This document shows positions 41,800 through 52,320 of a DNA stretch of 64,000 nt, in pieces; position 1 is the stretch's first letter, and each line of letters opens with the position of its first letter. The DNA is from Scylla paramamosain (taxonomy: Eukaryota > Arthropoda > Malacostraca > Decapoda > Portunidae), in the NCBI RefSeq assembly GCF_035594125.1, contig NC_087190.1:7386962-7450961 (forward strand), read 5' to 3'. Under the pieces are notes generated by a model. That model did not search any database. It was not told where the DNA came from and worked only from the letters and a program-made list of their open reading frames with translations. Position numbers and translations under genes: made by a program.

Positions 41800-42360
41800 A
41801 GATAGTTATTCTGAATTTGAAAGAACTTAATGATTATGTTCATGTACATTTTAAGATGGACACCCTTAAAGACGCGATACCCTTTATCTACTACAACTGT
41901 TATTTCATTTCTATTGACTTCACAAATGCTTACTTTTCAGTCTACGTGAGGGCAGAGGACAGGAATTGGTTCCAGTTTATTTGGCATAACTTTAAGTTTC
42001 GCTTCACTTGTCTTCCACAGGGCTTGATCTCAGCGCCTCGCATTTTCACTAAACTGTTGAAACCTGTCCTCTCGCATCTTCGTAGACTTGGGATATTCGT
42101 GTCATGCTACTTGGATGATTGCATTTTCATTGCTGACTCTGCTGTTGCTTTACGATCTGATGTGTCTTACGCCCTGCGTCTTTTAGACTCTTTAGGGCTC
42201 AGTCAATCCACACAAATCAGTACTAGAGCCTACCCAAGAGATTGAATTCCTTGGTGTGATATTAAACTCTGTTGACATGACTGCCACTTTGACACCCAGG
42301 AGAAAAGAGTACATTAAGGCACAGGGTTTACTACTATTGAACAAAGATGTAGTTTCTTTA
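41800..42360 (+). mobile_element. DIRS-like element, reverse transcriptase
   Basis: NLKELNDYVHVHFKMDTLKDAIPFI...CYFISIDFTNAYFSVYVRAEDRNWFQFIW...FRFTCLPQGLISAPRIFTKLLKPVLSHLRRLGIFVSCYLDDCIFIADS contains RT blocks including the DxxxAY and LDD active site, in the DIRS style (LPQGL.SAPRIFTKL). After a frameshift EIEFLGVILNSVDMTATLTPRRKEYIKAQGLLLLNKDVVSL follows (42240-42360). CR1 then interrupts it. The preceding stretch 41488-41800 is decayed linker. Confidence 0.88.
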
Positions 42361-44732
42361 AGAACATAAGAACATAAGAACATAAGAAATAAGGGAAGCT
42401 GCAAGAAGCGACCAGGCTTACACGTGGCAGTCCCTGTATGAAACACTCCTACCTATTTCCATCTGTTATCCCCATCCATAAACTTGTCTAATCTTCTCTT
42501 AAAGCTCTCTAGTGTCCTGGCACTAACTACATGATTACTGAGTCCGTTCCACTCATCTACCACTCTATTTGAGAACCATTTTTTTCCTGTCTCCTTCCTA
42601 AACCTAAATTTTTCAAGCTTGAACCCGTTATTTCTTGTTCTACCTTGGTTGCTGATCCTAAGAATTTTGCTTACATCTCCCTTGTTATAACCCTTATACC
42701 ACTTAAAGACTTCTATCAGGTCCCCTCTTAACCTACGTCTCTCTAGAGAATGTAAATTTAACCGCTTCAACCTCGCTTCGTAAGGAATACTCCTCATCCC
42801 CTGAATCCTTTTAGTCATTCTCCTCTGTACTGATTCTAATAGACCTATATCTTTCCTGTAATGTGGGGACCAGAACTGCACAGCGTAGTCTAGATGAGGT
42901 CTGACCAGCGCCAAGTATAACTTTAATATTACTTCCGGCCTTCTACTTTTAACACTCCTAAAAATGAATCCTAGTACCCTATTTGCCTTGTTTCTGGCTT
43001 CTATGCATTGTTTCCCTAGACGGAGTTCAGAGCTAACTATAACTCCTAAATCTTTCTCGTACCCTGTACCTACCAGAGTTTGGGTGTTTAATGTGTACCT
43101 ATTGTGTGGGTTTCCTCTACCTACGCTAAGCACTTTGCATTTATTGATATTAAATTGCATTTGCCATCTATCCGTCCATTCATTCATTCTATCTAAGTCT
43201 GTCTGCAAGGCGATGGCATCCGCTTCTGACCTAATTAATCTACCTATCTTTGTGTCATCCGCAAATTTACTAACATCGCTACTAATTCCACTATCCAAGT
43301 CATTGATATATATTAGAAATAATAATGGCCCTAATACTGATCCCTGTGGCACCCCACTAATGACATGACCCCACTCGGATTTCGAGCCGTTTATTAGCAC
43401 TCTCTGTCGCCTGTTACCAAGCCATGACCCTATCCAACCTAACACTTTCCCATCTATCCCGTGCGCCCTAACCTTTCTCAGGAGCCTTTGATGGGGCACC
43501 TTGTCGAATGCTTTACTAAAGTCCAGATATAAGATATCATAACTATCACCATTATCTACTGCCTCGTACACCTTACTGTAAAAACTTAACAAGTTTGTCA
43601 GGCAAGACTTCCCCTTCGTGAAGCCATGCTGTGACTGATTTATCAAGTTATGTTTGTCTAAATGTTCCCTAATGTTCCTGGCTATTATTGACTCTAACAT
43701 TTTACCTACAACTGAAGTTAAGCTGACAGGTCTATAATTAGACGCTAAAGTTTTATCCCCTTTCTTAAAGATGGGTACTACATTAGCCTGCCTCCACATT
43801 ACTGGTACCTCACCCGACTCCAGTGATTTCCTAAAGACAGAAACTAACGGCTCACTAATAATCTTTTTACATTCCTTCAGTACTCTGGGATATATTTCAT
43901 CAGGTCCTGGTGACTTGAACTTTTTTAGCCTATCTATCTCCTGCTCCACTATCTCCCTAGTTATGGAAATATCCGTCAGCTTCTCATACTCATCTGCTCA
44001 AAACACCTGTTCACTATCTGGCATATCCTGCATGTTTTCCTGAGTGAAGACAGTTAAAAAATAATCATTCAGAAGTTTACTAATCTCCTCCCCAGAACTA
44101 ACCAGCTCCCCATCTGCTGCCTTTAATGGACCTACAGTATCCTTATTTTTCGTCCTGTATACCTGATAAAATCCCTTGGGGTCCGTCTTCGCCTGGCTGG
44201 CTATCTTTAATTCATAATTGTCCTTAGCTTTCCTCGTTAACTTCCTGACTGTTCTAACTAATTCATTATACTGTGTCCTTAAAACTTCCTCACCTGCCCT
44301 TAATCTCTTATATATACTTCTCTTACGCCCTATATAATGCTTTAACCTAGCAGTCATCCATTTAGGGTCATTTTTTTGTGATCTTATTGTTTTATACGGG
44401 ATATTTGCTAATTGACCTGTATGAACTTTATCTACGAAATATTTATACAATTCATCTACATTTACTTCACCTAAACCCCTCATCTCGTTCCCTACCATCC
44501 TCTCCCCTCCCTCATCAACTCGCCTCGACCTTACCTCTCTCATTTCAGCATGACCTGACATTCCAACATACTCACACCTATCTCCCCCCTTCCTCTTTCC
44601 TCCTCCCTTCTGGAGCCTCACCTCACCTCCCTCATCCTGCCTTATCTCTCTGAACTCCGTCCCTGACCTGACCTCACCCTGCATCCTTTGCCAGTCCACT
44701 CCTTGGAGGTACCTTTTTAATTCTTCAAAATC
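42361..44732 (-). mobile_element. CR1-type LINE, 5'-truncated copy with an almost open ORF2
   Basis: Read on the minus strand, one frame runs from about 44699 to the stop at 42453-42455 with a single internal TGA (43998-44000). It starts after the endonuclease (MDWQRMQGEVRSG...; PYKTIRSQKNDPKWMTARLKHYIGRKRSIYKRL). The RT follows: FKSPGPDEIYPRVLKE, VPIFKKGDKTLASNYRPVSL, YLDFSKAFDKVPHQRLL, ISGVPQGSVLGPLLFLIYINDLDSGI, SKFADDTKIG (active site FADD) and the CR1 tail ending LDKFMDGDNRWK. The 3' UTR ends in octamer repeats AAGAACAT (plus strand, 42361-42386). This copy interrupts the DIRS-like element. Confidence 0.93.
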
Positions 44733-45440
44733 TGCTTGAGCTATCCTCTTTTATTGGTTTGGCTGTAGCCTCTGACCCCACTGTGGAGTTCGCCCCACTC
44801 AGGTATAAGTACTTTGAAATAACTCGTAACAGAGAACTCGCTCCCCATCATGGGAATTATAGTTCACCTGTTCTCTTGGACAATCATGCTCGGGACTTAA
44901 CTGGTGGGTTAATAATATTGCTTCACAAACAAAGTCGTTTCGATCCTGTCTCCACCAACTAGAATTGTTTTGTGATGTTTCTCTGACTGGTTGGGTTGCA
45001 GTACTGGGGGATACCAAGACTGGTGGTCACTGGGCTCATGATGAATTGGATCACATCAATTGTTTGGAAATAAAAGCCATCCTAATGGATCTACAGTCCC
45101 TTTGCAAGGATAACAGGGGAACTCATGTCCGCCTTCGTTCTGACAATGTCACTGCAATTGCCTGTTTAAATCGTTGTGACAGAACTAAACTTAACCTTCA
45201 TGTGATAGTAGAACAAATTTTTGAATGGGCTGTGTCAAGGGGTATTATTTTGTCAACACAACATATACGTGGTCTACATAATATAGAGGCAGACAAAGAA
45301 TCCCGAGTGAAAAACGTGGATGCAGAATGGATGTTACAGCCTCATATTTTTCAGTCTTTCTCAACTCTACTACACAATTTAAGGGGAGTGGGAGGATGGA
45401 AAGGAGAACGGGGTAGCTGTACGGGACAAAGGCACCAACC
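44733..45440 (+). mobile_element. DIRS-like element, RNase H region (after the CR1 insertion)
   Basis: It resumes ELSSFIGLAVASDPTVEFAPLRYKYFEITRNRELAPHHGNYSSPVLLDNHARDL (44740-44895). After a frameshift it gives LFCDVSLTGWVAVLGDTKTGGHWAHDELDHINCLEIKAILMDLQSLCKDNRGTHVRLRSDNVTAIACLN...VIVEQIFEWAVSRGIILSTQHIRGLHNIEADKESR, which carries RNase H-type Asp/Glu/Asp blocks. No tyrosine recombinase domain was found downstream, so the element is truncated near 45380-45440. Confidence 0.85.
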
Positions 45441-45930
45441 AGCACTCTCACCGCGCTAGGCTGAGCGATGTGAACAGCATTTCAATTTATTAGTTTGCAA
45501 AAGCCCATTTAAGGGACTAGCTGAAATCTAACTCCTTCAGTGCAAACTTTTGTTTTAGTATTCCCTCCGGTAATGATTTTGAATTGCTAGATCAAAGGAA
45601 AGACTGAAATTAAACAGACAATTTTATTAGGCTTCATGACGGGCGGCCACCAGGCGCGCCAAAACTCGTCCGCCTTCCCGCCTTTCCTCTGTCTTCGCTC
45701 TTTTCTCCCCATTCTTTCTTTCCATTCTTTCTCCCTGTCTTATCTTTCTATTTCTTTCTATAACGCTACTCATAACAGTATCAACTTCTAATATGCTACA
45801 TGTATACCAATCTTTGCATATTATATTCATTCAAGCAACGGAATGAAGACTACAAGATAACTTTCAGTACGAGGCTACTTTTAACACTTTACTCGTACTG
45901 AAAGTTCCGAGGGAGCAGGGAGCCGCGCAT
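45441..45930. other. Unassigned, with a 15-bp inverted repeat
   Basis: No coding similarity. A perfect inverted repeat AACTTTCAGTACGAG (45859-45873) / CTCGTACTGAAAGTT (45892-45906) with an 18-nt loop lies near its end. Confidence 0.6.
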
Positions 45931-46049
45931 GCACAGTTCTTGTTTTTGCTACTTTCGATAGAGGGCGACATTGGATAAGTGACACCGAGCTACCCGCTCG
46001 AGCGAGTCACCAGTCAGCACCCCTCATCTGGGACGCAGATGGGGTCGGC

Positions 46050-47165
46050 ACCACCTGCCAAAGGTCATTCCCCAGGAGTAAATTTGCTCTCGTCACTGGC
46101 AGGTTTTCCGCTCACCCGCGCCTCCGCATTTACTGATGGGAATTCAAACTTGACTTTAGGCATTACAAAGCTCTCCACGGCATTGATAGCTCGGCATAGC
46201 ACTTCTTTATCGGAAGCCACTAGCCTCCCAGTGATGTTCCTGCTTAGTATTGCGTAATATTGCTGTGCTGCAGTATTACGCAATACTGTTACTGGGCATC
46301 TAACCCCAGCAATCTCGATGGTGCATTCACACAGGAACGGCTTGAGGAGTATTAAATACCGGCAAGGGGGCAGTTATTCTTGCCTCTTTCGTAGTACTGA
46401 AACACCGACTTAACGCCCTCACTCTCGAGATCTTGGTCAAGCCAAACTAGCAAGACCACCGCTTTCTTTGGAGGCTTAGGAGCTGTAGGTGTTACAAGTT
46501 TAGGACAATAATTAGACCTAAAATGTCCCACTGTATTACAATAGTAGCAGGTACTTGATAGTGCAATGTGTCAGGCTCCCAGTTCGCCTTTTTTTTTGTA
46601 TCTAGTGGAGGCTTGTTGCTAGGAAAACTTCCCCGCACAAGTTTATTTCCATCCCCCACTACTATGGCGGTGGACTCCCGTTGCCCCGATGACTATACTG
46701 CCTCCCGACACTTTATCATCAGTTATCTTAGCCCCAGCATTCACCCGATGAGGTATATGATGGTGGGTTAAAACATGATCATCAGCCCAAGTGGCCGCCT
46801 CCTTCAGATTTTTTAACCTCTTCCGCCGGAGCACAGGGACTGTTTGTTTCTCGGCTACATTCACGAATTGTTCCATAATTATTAATTCCTTTAACTCTCT
46901 TTAAGATTGGCTCGCTCACTTGTGATTCACTTCTCGAACACCTCGAGGAAGCGACCACACTCTAAATATAAATCCCCTTGCCGTTTCCTAGCTCCCCTGA
47001 GCTGTTGCATGTATGCCCCAGCGTTGGGTTGGTAAATATTACGCCCGTCGTCGGTTTGCGCATAAGTTGGCAGCTCTGGGTAGGGTAAACATCCTCTCAG
47101 CTGATCAAACAGCGCCAGTTTTGCAAGCACTAGAGGCACCATGGTGACTCCACCATCCACCAAAG
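46050..47165 (-). mobile_element. LTR-retrotransposon gag-protease remnant
   Basis: The minus strand shows, in order, gag-like MVPLVLAKLALFDQLRGCLPYPELP...FLEVFEK (47160-46927). The SCAN-like segment MEQFVNVAEKQTVPVLRRKRLKNLKEAATWADDHVLTHH follows (46876-46755). One zinc knuckle reads CYYCNTVGHFRSNYC (about 46550-46505). A protease-like block reads PVTVLRNTAAQQYYAILSRNITGRLVASDKEVLCRAINAVES (46320-46175), where the catalytic D-T-G triad has become N-T-A. It belongs to the same broad gag type as 8940-10048. No integrase or RT follows on the minus side. Confidence 0.68.
46246..46287. repeat. 18-bp near-perfect palindrome over the protease active site
   Basis: AGTATTGCGTAATATTGC (46246-46263) and the complement of AGTATTGCGTAATACTGC (46270-46287) flank TGTGCT; one mismatch. 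On the minus strand the palindrome overlaps the codons of the altered catalytic triad (VLRNTAAQQYYAIL). Confidence 0.85.
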
Positions 47166-47269
47166 GGGCTCCTCTGGGTCAGGAACAAAAGAATACCATG
47201 ACTGAGCTGATAGCAGATAAACCAACTATAAATGAGAAGGCCAAGGCATGGAGGGAAATGATGGAGGCA

Positions 47270-48442
47270 TTCACCCACTGCTACACCCCATAGTGGGAAC
47301 CGCCTTGTCGTGGGGAGGGGGAGGCGGCTTGCGTGCCCCTATGACCTGGCGAACGAGGCTAAAGGGGTCCTCGACCACTGCTCCACCCTACTTAAGAGAA
47401 AGAGGGCTACCTATGCTAGCAAGGTCACCAGTGAGTGGTTCCAAAACTTATAGGCTGCCAGTACGGGTCAACATTCCAGAACTTTTGAGATCGTCCTGTG
47501 TTGGATGGTTGGGTGTCTGGGCTGGGATGCGTTGTGGGGGGGAGGTCTTAGCTCCGTGATGGACAAACTTTCGAATCATGAGGTGCCACTTTTTAAAATG
47601 AGTGGCCTCCATGGGGACGAGATCGCTCGCTTTGTTGTCCCAGTAGGCGGTCTCCCTAGCTCCCTGGAGCCAATTTATTTTTATGGTATCCATATGGATA
47701 AATATAAAAACTCTGGTCCTCGAGAGGCGGTCGACCAGGCCTTCGAGACGTCACTCTGGTCGTGGTGGTGTTGGGGAGTCGGAATCTTGTACTCCCCCTG
47801 CTATTGTTTCCCAAAGTGAAAGACGCCTTCGGTCAGTTGTTGAATCCTGTCAACTGTCAGTTGTTGAATCGTGATCAATAATGTCTATGCCTCCATGTCA
47901 TACCGTGCTATTCACTCAATTCCCATGCCTTTCGGAACAGTTCCCCGTATCCATCTCAAATATGATAACGATTGTCTCTCCAATCGGTGTTATGTGACAT
48001 TTATATTGGACGTTGCTGCCAAAGCTGGTCTTTAGGCAATAAATTCTCTGCATCTTGGAGAGAACAACTTAACTGCTGAAATCATTCGATCAAGCAATGT
48101 AGCTGACAGCGAGAATGATTATTGTCCTAATGTCTTTGATGATGCTGAAGAACGAGCTCCCAAACTTCGCCACCCACCTACATTTTACTGGTTTGTAGCA
48201 TATTATAGGGAAGGTCGAGGAGACTTTATTCACGCTGCCAAGTATGTAGAAAGGGATATTGGAATACTCCCTACAAATAACATCAAGAAATATGGCAAAG
48301 GCGTCTTGATCCGAAATAAAAATTTTACACAGGCGATGATGTTCCTCCATCTACCATGCCCTTCTGATGCAGTTTTTGAATCCATCAAGCCACACTGAAC
48401 ATCAGTTACTGTAAAGGACGTATTTACAGTCAGGACCAGGGA
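47270..48442 (+). mobile_element. LINE ORF1 (gag-like) fragment with 5' UTR-like leader
   Basis: From 47881 one plus frame reads NVYASMSYRAIHSIPMPFGTVPRIHLKYDNDCLSNRCYVTFILDVAAKAGL, a TAG (48033-48035), then a continuous ORF with YWFVAYYREGRGDFIHAAKYVERDIGILPTNNIKKYGKGVLIRNKNFTQAMMFLHLPCPSDAVFESIKPH to 48398. The next frame keeps YCKGRIYSQDQGL. This pattern (..FIHAAKY..IG.LP...IKKYGKGVLI..., then FNYCKGRIYS..) is my recollection of ORF1 proteins of arthropod LINEs; it is not verified. The GGGGAGGGGGAGGCGGCTTG leader (47312 onwards) looks like a GC-rich LINE 5' UTR. Confidence 0.5.
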
Positions 48443-48485
48443 TTGGAGTGATAGGACAAGATACAGATATGAGATTGTGATCCAC
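48443..48485 (-). mobile_element. LINE-B microfragment
   Basis: GGATTGGAGTGATAGGACAA...GATACAGATATGAGATTGTGATC matches 20531-20578 of the long LINE-B copy (endonuclease region) at nearly every base. It is abutted by unrelated sequence. Confidence 0.75.
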
Positions 48486-49720
48486 GTATCAGCAAGATCT
48501 GGAAAGTCCCATCTCCGCGGCGGCAACGAAGAAGGTATCGCTCTCGCAGCTCCACCAGTGTTGCACTATAAAGGGGACTAAGTAGTCATCACATTAAGGA
48601 TCTGTTTCCCAGGGCATGAGGTAGACATAAGTAAGACACTTGTGACTCATCTGGAGTACAGTCTCTGAGAGGCTCTCCTGCACATGACATAGGTCCATGG
48701 ATGAAAAGCAAAAGAAATTATCTCCACCATCTTAGTGATGGCAACCTAAGTTTCCCACCTGCCTGCCAACTGGCAAGAACTGCCACCTGTATAGAGGAGT
48801 ACATGTCACACAGTGGAACAAGGCTGGAAGGAGTTGTCACTTCTTTAGCCAACGTTCTCATTCCCCAAAACTCCAATGTGTGCATGTTGTCGTTGGTAAA
48901 ATATAACAACCGAGCAGTGGAACACGCAGCTGCGGCCACAGCCACAGTCCATAAGGCTAGCTGAGACATTTAAATGCGGGGCCCAGTTATGGATTACAAG
49001 GTCCTGCTGGTCTCTTGCACTCTTTAAACAGACAGTCCTAACACAAGATTCCGCTCCTTTCTCGGCTGCCACTACCTGGGTCAGCCTCCCTGCACTGCCT
49101 CCTACACCATATAGTGCAGAGCGTCCTTCTGGCCTCCTGTGGTGAATTACACGAATGATGTTGTCAGCCTGTTTCACCTCCTCTCCAACAGCTGGGAAAG
49201 AATTGATGGCCATGTTCTAGGAGGCACAGTTACAAGCAACAGCACATAAGAATTACAATATTCTAGGAACTACCTCCCTCACAAACAACAAGACAAAGAT
49301 CCACCCATGTTCATAGAATATCTCATCCTGCTGGACACTACAGCTTTCAAGAAGACCAAACCTGCCACTCAAGGAATGGGGAAAGGAGCATTCTTTACTG
49401 CACAGCAGTGTAACGGTAATCCTTTTGGCCCAGAAGCCTTGAAAGAACACTGAAGCCCAGTAACATTTAACAACATGTTCAAGACATCACAGATACAAAA
49501 AAGCAGCCCACAGACAAAGGGACCGCTCCAATACGCCCCAAAACCCGGTCTCGTTTCCCGGGGAGTTGGCACACTAATGCCAGACACAGAGCAGAGATAA
49601 GCCAGGAGGGACTCATCACCCCCCAAAGAGTCTGGCTTGGCATGACACACCCATTGAATCCTAAGACTGGTGTGTTACCTACTTAAGATGGCAGGGGCGG
49701 CAGTGCGGCACTGCTACTAT
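48486..49720. other. Unassigned region with weakly protein-like frames
   Basis: Plus-strand phrases such as MFIEYLILLDTTAFKKTKPATQGMGKGAFFTAQQCNGNPFGPEALKEH (about 49307-49450) and FKTSQIQKSSPQTKGPLQYAPKPGLVSRGVGTLMPDTEQR (49479-49597) share one frame with a single stop between them. Composition looks coding-derived, but I do not recognise a family. Frames on the minus strand are probably shadows. Confidence 0.3.
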
Positions 49721-51020
49721 CTTATATACAATTCTATCTACTTCACATGCTCAAAACTCTATGCATATTATTCAATCTCTTGCTAGCTCTTCTGTCTCGT
49801 CCATGCATTTTCACTCTTTTACGGTCTCAGCTTGACTGGACAAAGTAGACAGCGTCACATGAAATGACTCATGCAAGGGGGAGGGGGAGGAACGGGGATG
49901 CATCCCACCCTGCCCACCGCTCGCATCATTCATGCCAGCTTACACAACAGAGACAGCTATCTTTCAAAAATACTGAGAGCAGACTATAGAGGCTGGAGGC
50001 ATTCTGATTACTTTAACTTTACAGGGACATTCCTCACGGGCATCCCTCTCAGCTGAACTAGTTTTGACAATTTAGCAAAAATTGGTAATTTTCCATCACC
50101 AGTTTTCAACACTACCTTGACCAATTACTTAAAATGTAATAGCATCACACATATCAATCAATCCTTCCTCTTCCTTCTCCTGCAAATCCGAATTCTCTAG
50201 GTGATATGGTGTCTCTGTGATGAAGTGGTGAAGTACCTTTCAGCGCTTTCTCAGCCTGTGTTTGAATGGTTGCGTACCAAGCAGCGGCTTGGCTGGGGCC
50301 CCAGCCAGTGGACCCCAATCCTCTTCTTCGCTCACCAATATCTCTCACTCACTCACATGAACGCGTAAATCTATCATTTTGTAGACACACTAAAGGAAAT
50401 AGTATTGCTGTCTGCCACTTACAACACCCAAGAAAAAAAATGTAACTAACAGCTGGGAGGATGTACATGAGCGAAACACAGAATTGTTTTATTTTTTCTC
50501 CGGTAAAACCACTTTCGAGACTTGAGAGAGTAACTTCTCTCTCCCAATAGTATTTTCATTAAGAGGATGTTTGGGAACAAATTTCCCCTTAAGTGGAGTG
50601 GAAGTCACTGACTGCTTATCTTCATTCGAGGAATTAGAGGAAGAATTATTTTCCCCCATAACCATCACTATGGTTTGTAGGATACTGAGGCTTAGAGGGA
50701 GACATCGTTGTGAGGAAAGGATGTTCGCAGGCACAAAAATTCGAGCGGAAATTTGAAATTAGGCCCGCAAAATGCTGGTCAACTATAGACGCCACCCGCC
50801 CTCTACGTTGCATCAGCTATTGACACCACCCGCCCTTTAGGGATTAAAGGCAAAATGAACTTTTCAACTAAATAATATGTGGGACTCAATAAGGGGGAAC
50901 AACAGGAGGTATAGAAATTTAAATGTGAAAGAGGAATGACTATGTTCTGAATGAAAATCTTACACTAAACTCATGGGGCGCTTGGCCACCTGTCCGATAC
51001 AGATTCATGCCCCCACTGTA

Positions 51021-51024
<4 letters not shown>
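49721..51024. other. Unassigned region
   Basis: A minus-strand ORF at 50734-50489 has a Ser/Asn-rich then Lys-rich sequence (MGENNSSSNSSNEDKQSVTSTPLKGKFVPKHPLNENTI) ending in VVLPEKK. It has no partner and no recognised domain, so it is left as hypothetical at best. The rest shows nothing. Confidence 0.3.

Positions 51025-51115
<91 letters not shown>
51025..51115. repeat. (CT)n microsatellite
   Basis: Pure CT run. Confidence 0.97.
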
Positions 51116-51116
<1 letters not shown>

Positions 51117-51401
51117 AATGTTCTATCTCACTACGTGCAACAATATAATAATGTTATATTAAAAGGGCCACAGGAGCCAAAAGCTAACCCATATCGGGCA
51201 AACGGGGAGACCGAGCGCTGGTCGCAAGTTTGCCCACGACAGTGCTAATATCCCCTTCTCCAACGTCCGCCAGAACAGACACCTAAACATCCAACACAGG
51301 ACGGCCGAAAGAAGACGGTACTGTACTGACAGTCTAATTTAATCTGATTGCTCACTAGTGACCGGGGTTGGGTCCAAGTGCATGTACTTTGAATTAATTA
51401 C

Positions 51402-51665
51402 TGTTAAGATGTAAGTACAGTAAATTTTAGTTTCTCTCTTAGGAATATTTATTACTATTATTATTTTCGTTGTTATTATTTTTATTATCCTTTATTGGAA
51501 AAGTGTTGACTCTTTATTGATCGTATGTAACCTGGCACCTTCTTTTGTATGTACACTATAGTAGTGAGACGCTCCAGCTCTGAGGGCATAGTCACTACTG
51601 GCCATGGGTGTCTGATTCTTCCTTGTTTCCTGTGTTAATTCACCATGTCTGGCAGAAGTTCAACA
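51402..51665 (+). repeat. Copia 5' LTR
   Basis: It begins TGTTAAGATGTAAGTACAGT and ends AGTTCAACA (TGTT..AACA). It shares TTATTGGAAAA, TGTATGTAAC.TGGCACCTTC, GTGAGACGCTCCAGCT, CACTACTGGCCATG and CATGTCTGGCAGAAGTTC with the 3' LTR at 57749-58003. Confidence 0.88.
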
Positions 51666-52320
51666 GGTTATGAACCCAGTACACGTCTGTTATTTGATGG
51701 TGGAGAAAGCAAGTATGACCTATGGGAGGTAAAGTTATGGGAGGATATCTGTAGGTACAGAATTTCACGAGGTGCTGACAGAGTCGACCCCTGATGGAGA
51801 GAAGAATGCACAGGTATTTACTGAATTGGTGCAAGTTCTTGATGACAAAAGTCTAACCTCATCATAAGGGATGCAGAGAATGATGGCAAGAAGGCGATGC
51901 AGATTTTAAGGAATCATTATATTGGTACTAGCAAAGGATTACATCATTATACCGGGAGCTTTGTTCACTGAAGATGGATGCAGATGCTGAGACGGTGATG
52001 GAGCATATGATTACAGCAGAGACAGCAGCCACTTCACTGAAGACAGCAGGAGAGGATGTTAGTTAGGTTGCTGATTGCCATGTTGCAGTAAGGTTTGCCT
52101 CAAAATTACAAGACATTTAGTACAGTAATCACCCAGAAGGAGAAGTCACTCACTTTTGCAGAATTTAAGGCTGCCTTGAGAAACTTCGAGGAGTCAGAGA
52201 AGTCTAGTGATACCAGTAATCACCCAAATAGAGACAGCATGATGAAGATGAATAATAAGGTACAAGGAAAAATATCATGTTATGTATGCGGGAAAGAAGG
52301 GCACGAGTTTCCATTGTAGA
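51645..52320 (+). mobile_element. Copia gag (UBN2 type), degraded
   Basis: ATG at 51645 (CACCATGT context) begins MSGRSSTGYEPSTRLLFDGGESKYDLWEVKLW. After frame breaks, LHEVLTESTPDGEKNAQVFTELVQVLDDKSL, then YRELCSLKMDADAETVMEHMITAETAATSLKTAGEDVS and GLPQNYKTFSTVITQKEKSLTFAEFKAALRNFEE follow, the usual Copia gag blocks. A zinc knuckle starts CYVCGKEGHEF and is cut by a frameshift. Note that the ATG lies inside the LTR and the primer-binding site is within the coding sequence. Confidence 0.85.
51666..51680 (+). other. Copia primer-binding site (initiator tRNA-Met internal type)
   Basis: GGTTATGAACCCAGT directly follows the LTR. It resembles the GGTTATGGGCCCAGT site by which Drosophila copia uses an internal fragment of initiator tRNA-Met, differing at two positions. 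It encodes GYEPS of the gag frame. Confidence 0.65.

Noticed and set aside
42964..43368. 134-codon plus-strand ORF
   Set aside because: Antisense shadow of the CR1 RT.
48701..49213. Ala/Cys-rich ORFs as a membrane or secreted protein
   Set aside because: Opposing-strand frames of similar length overlap and none shows a recognisable domain, signal peptide logic or codon pattern.
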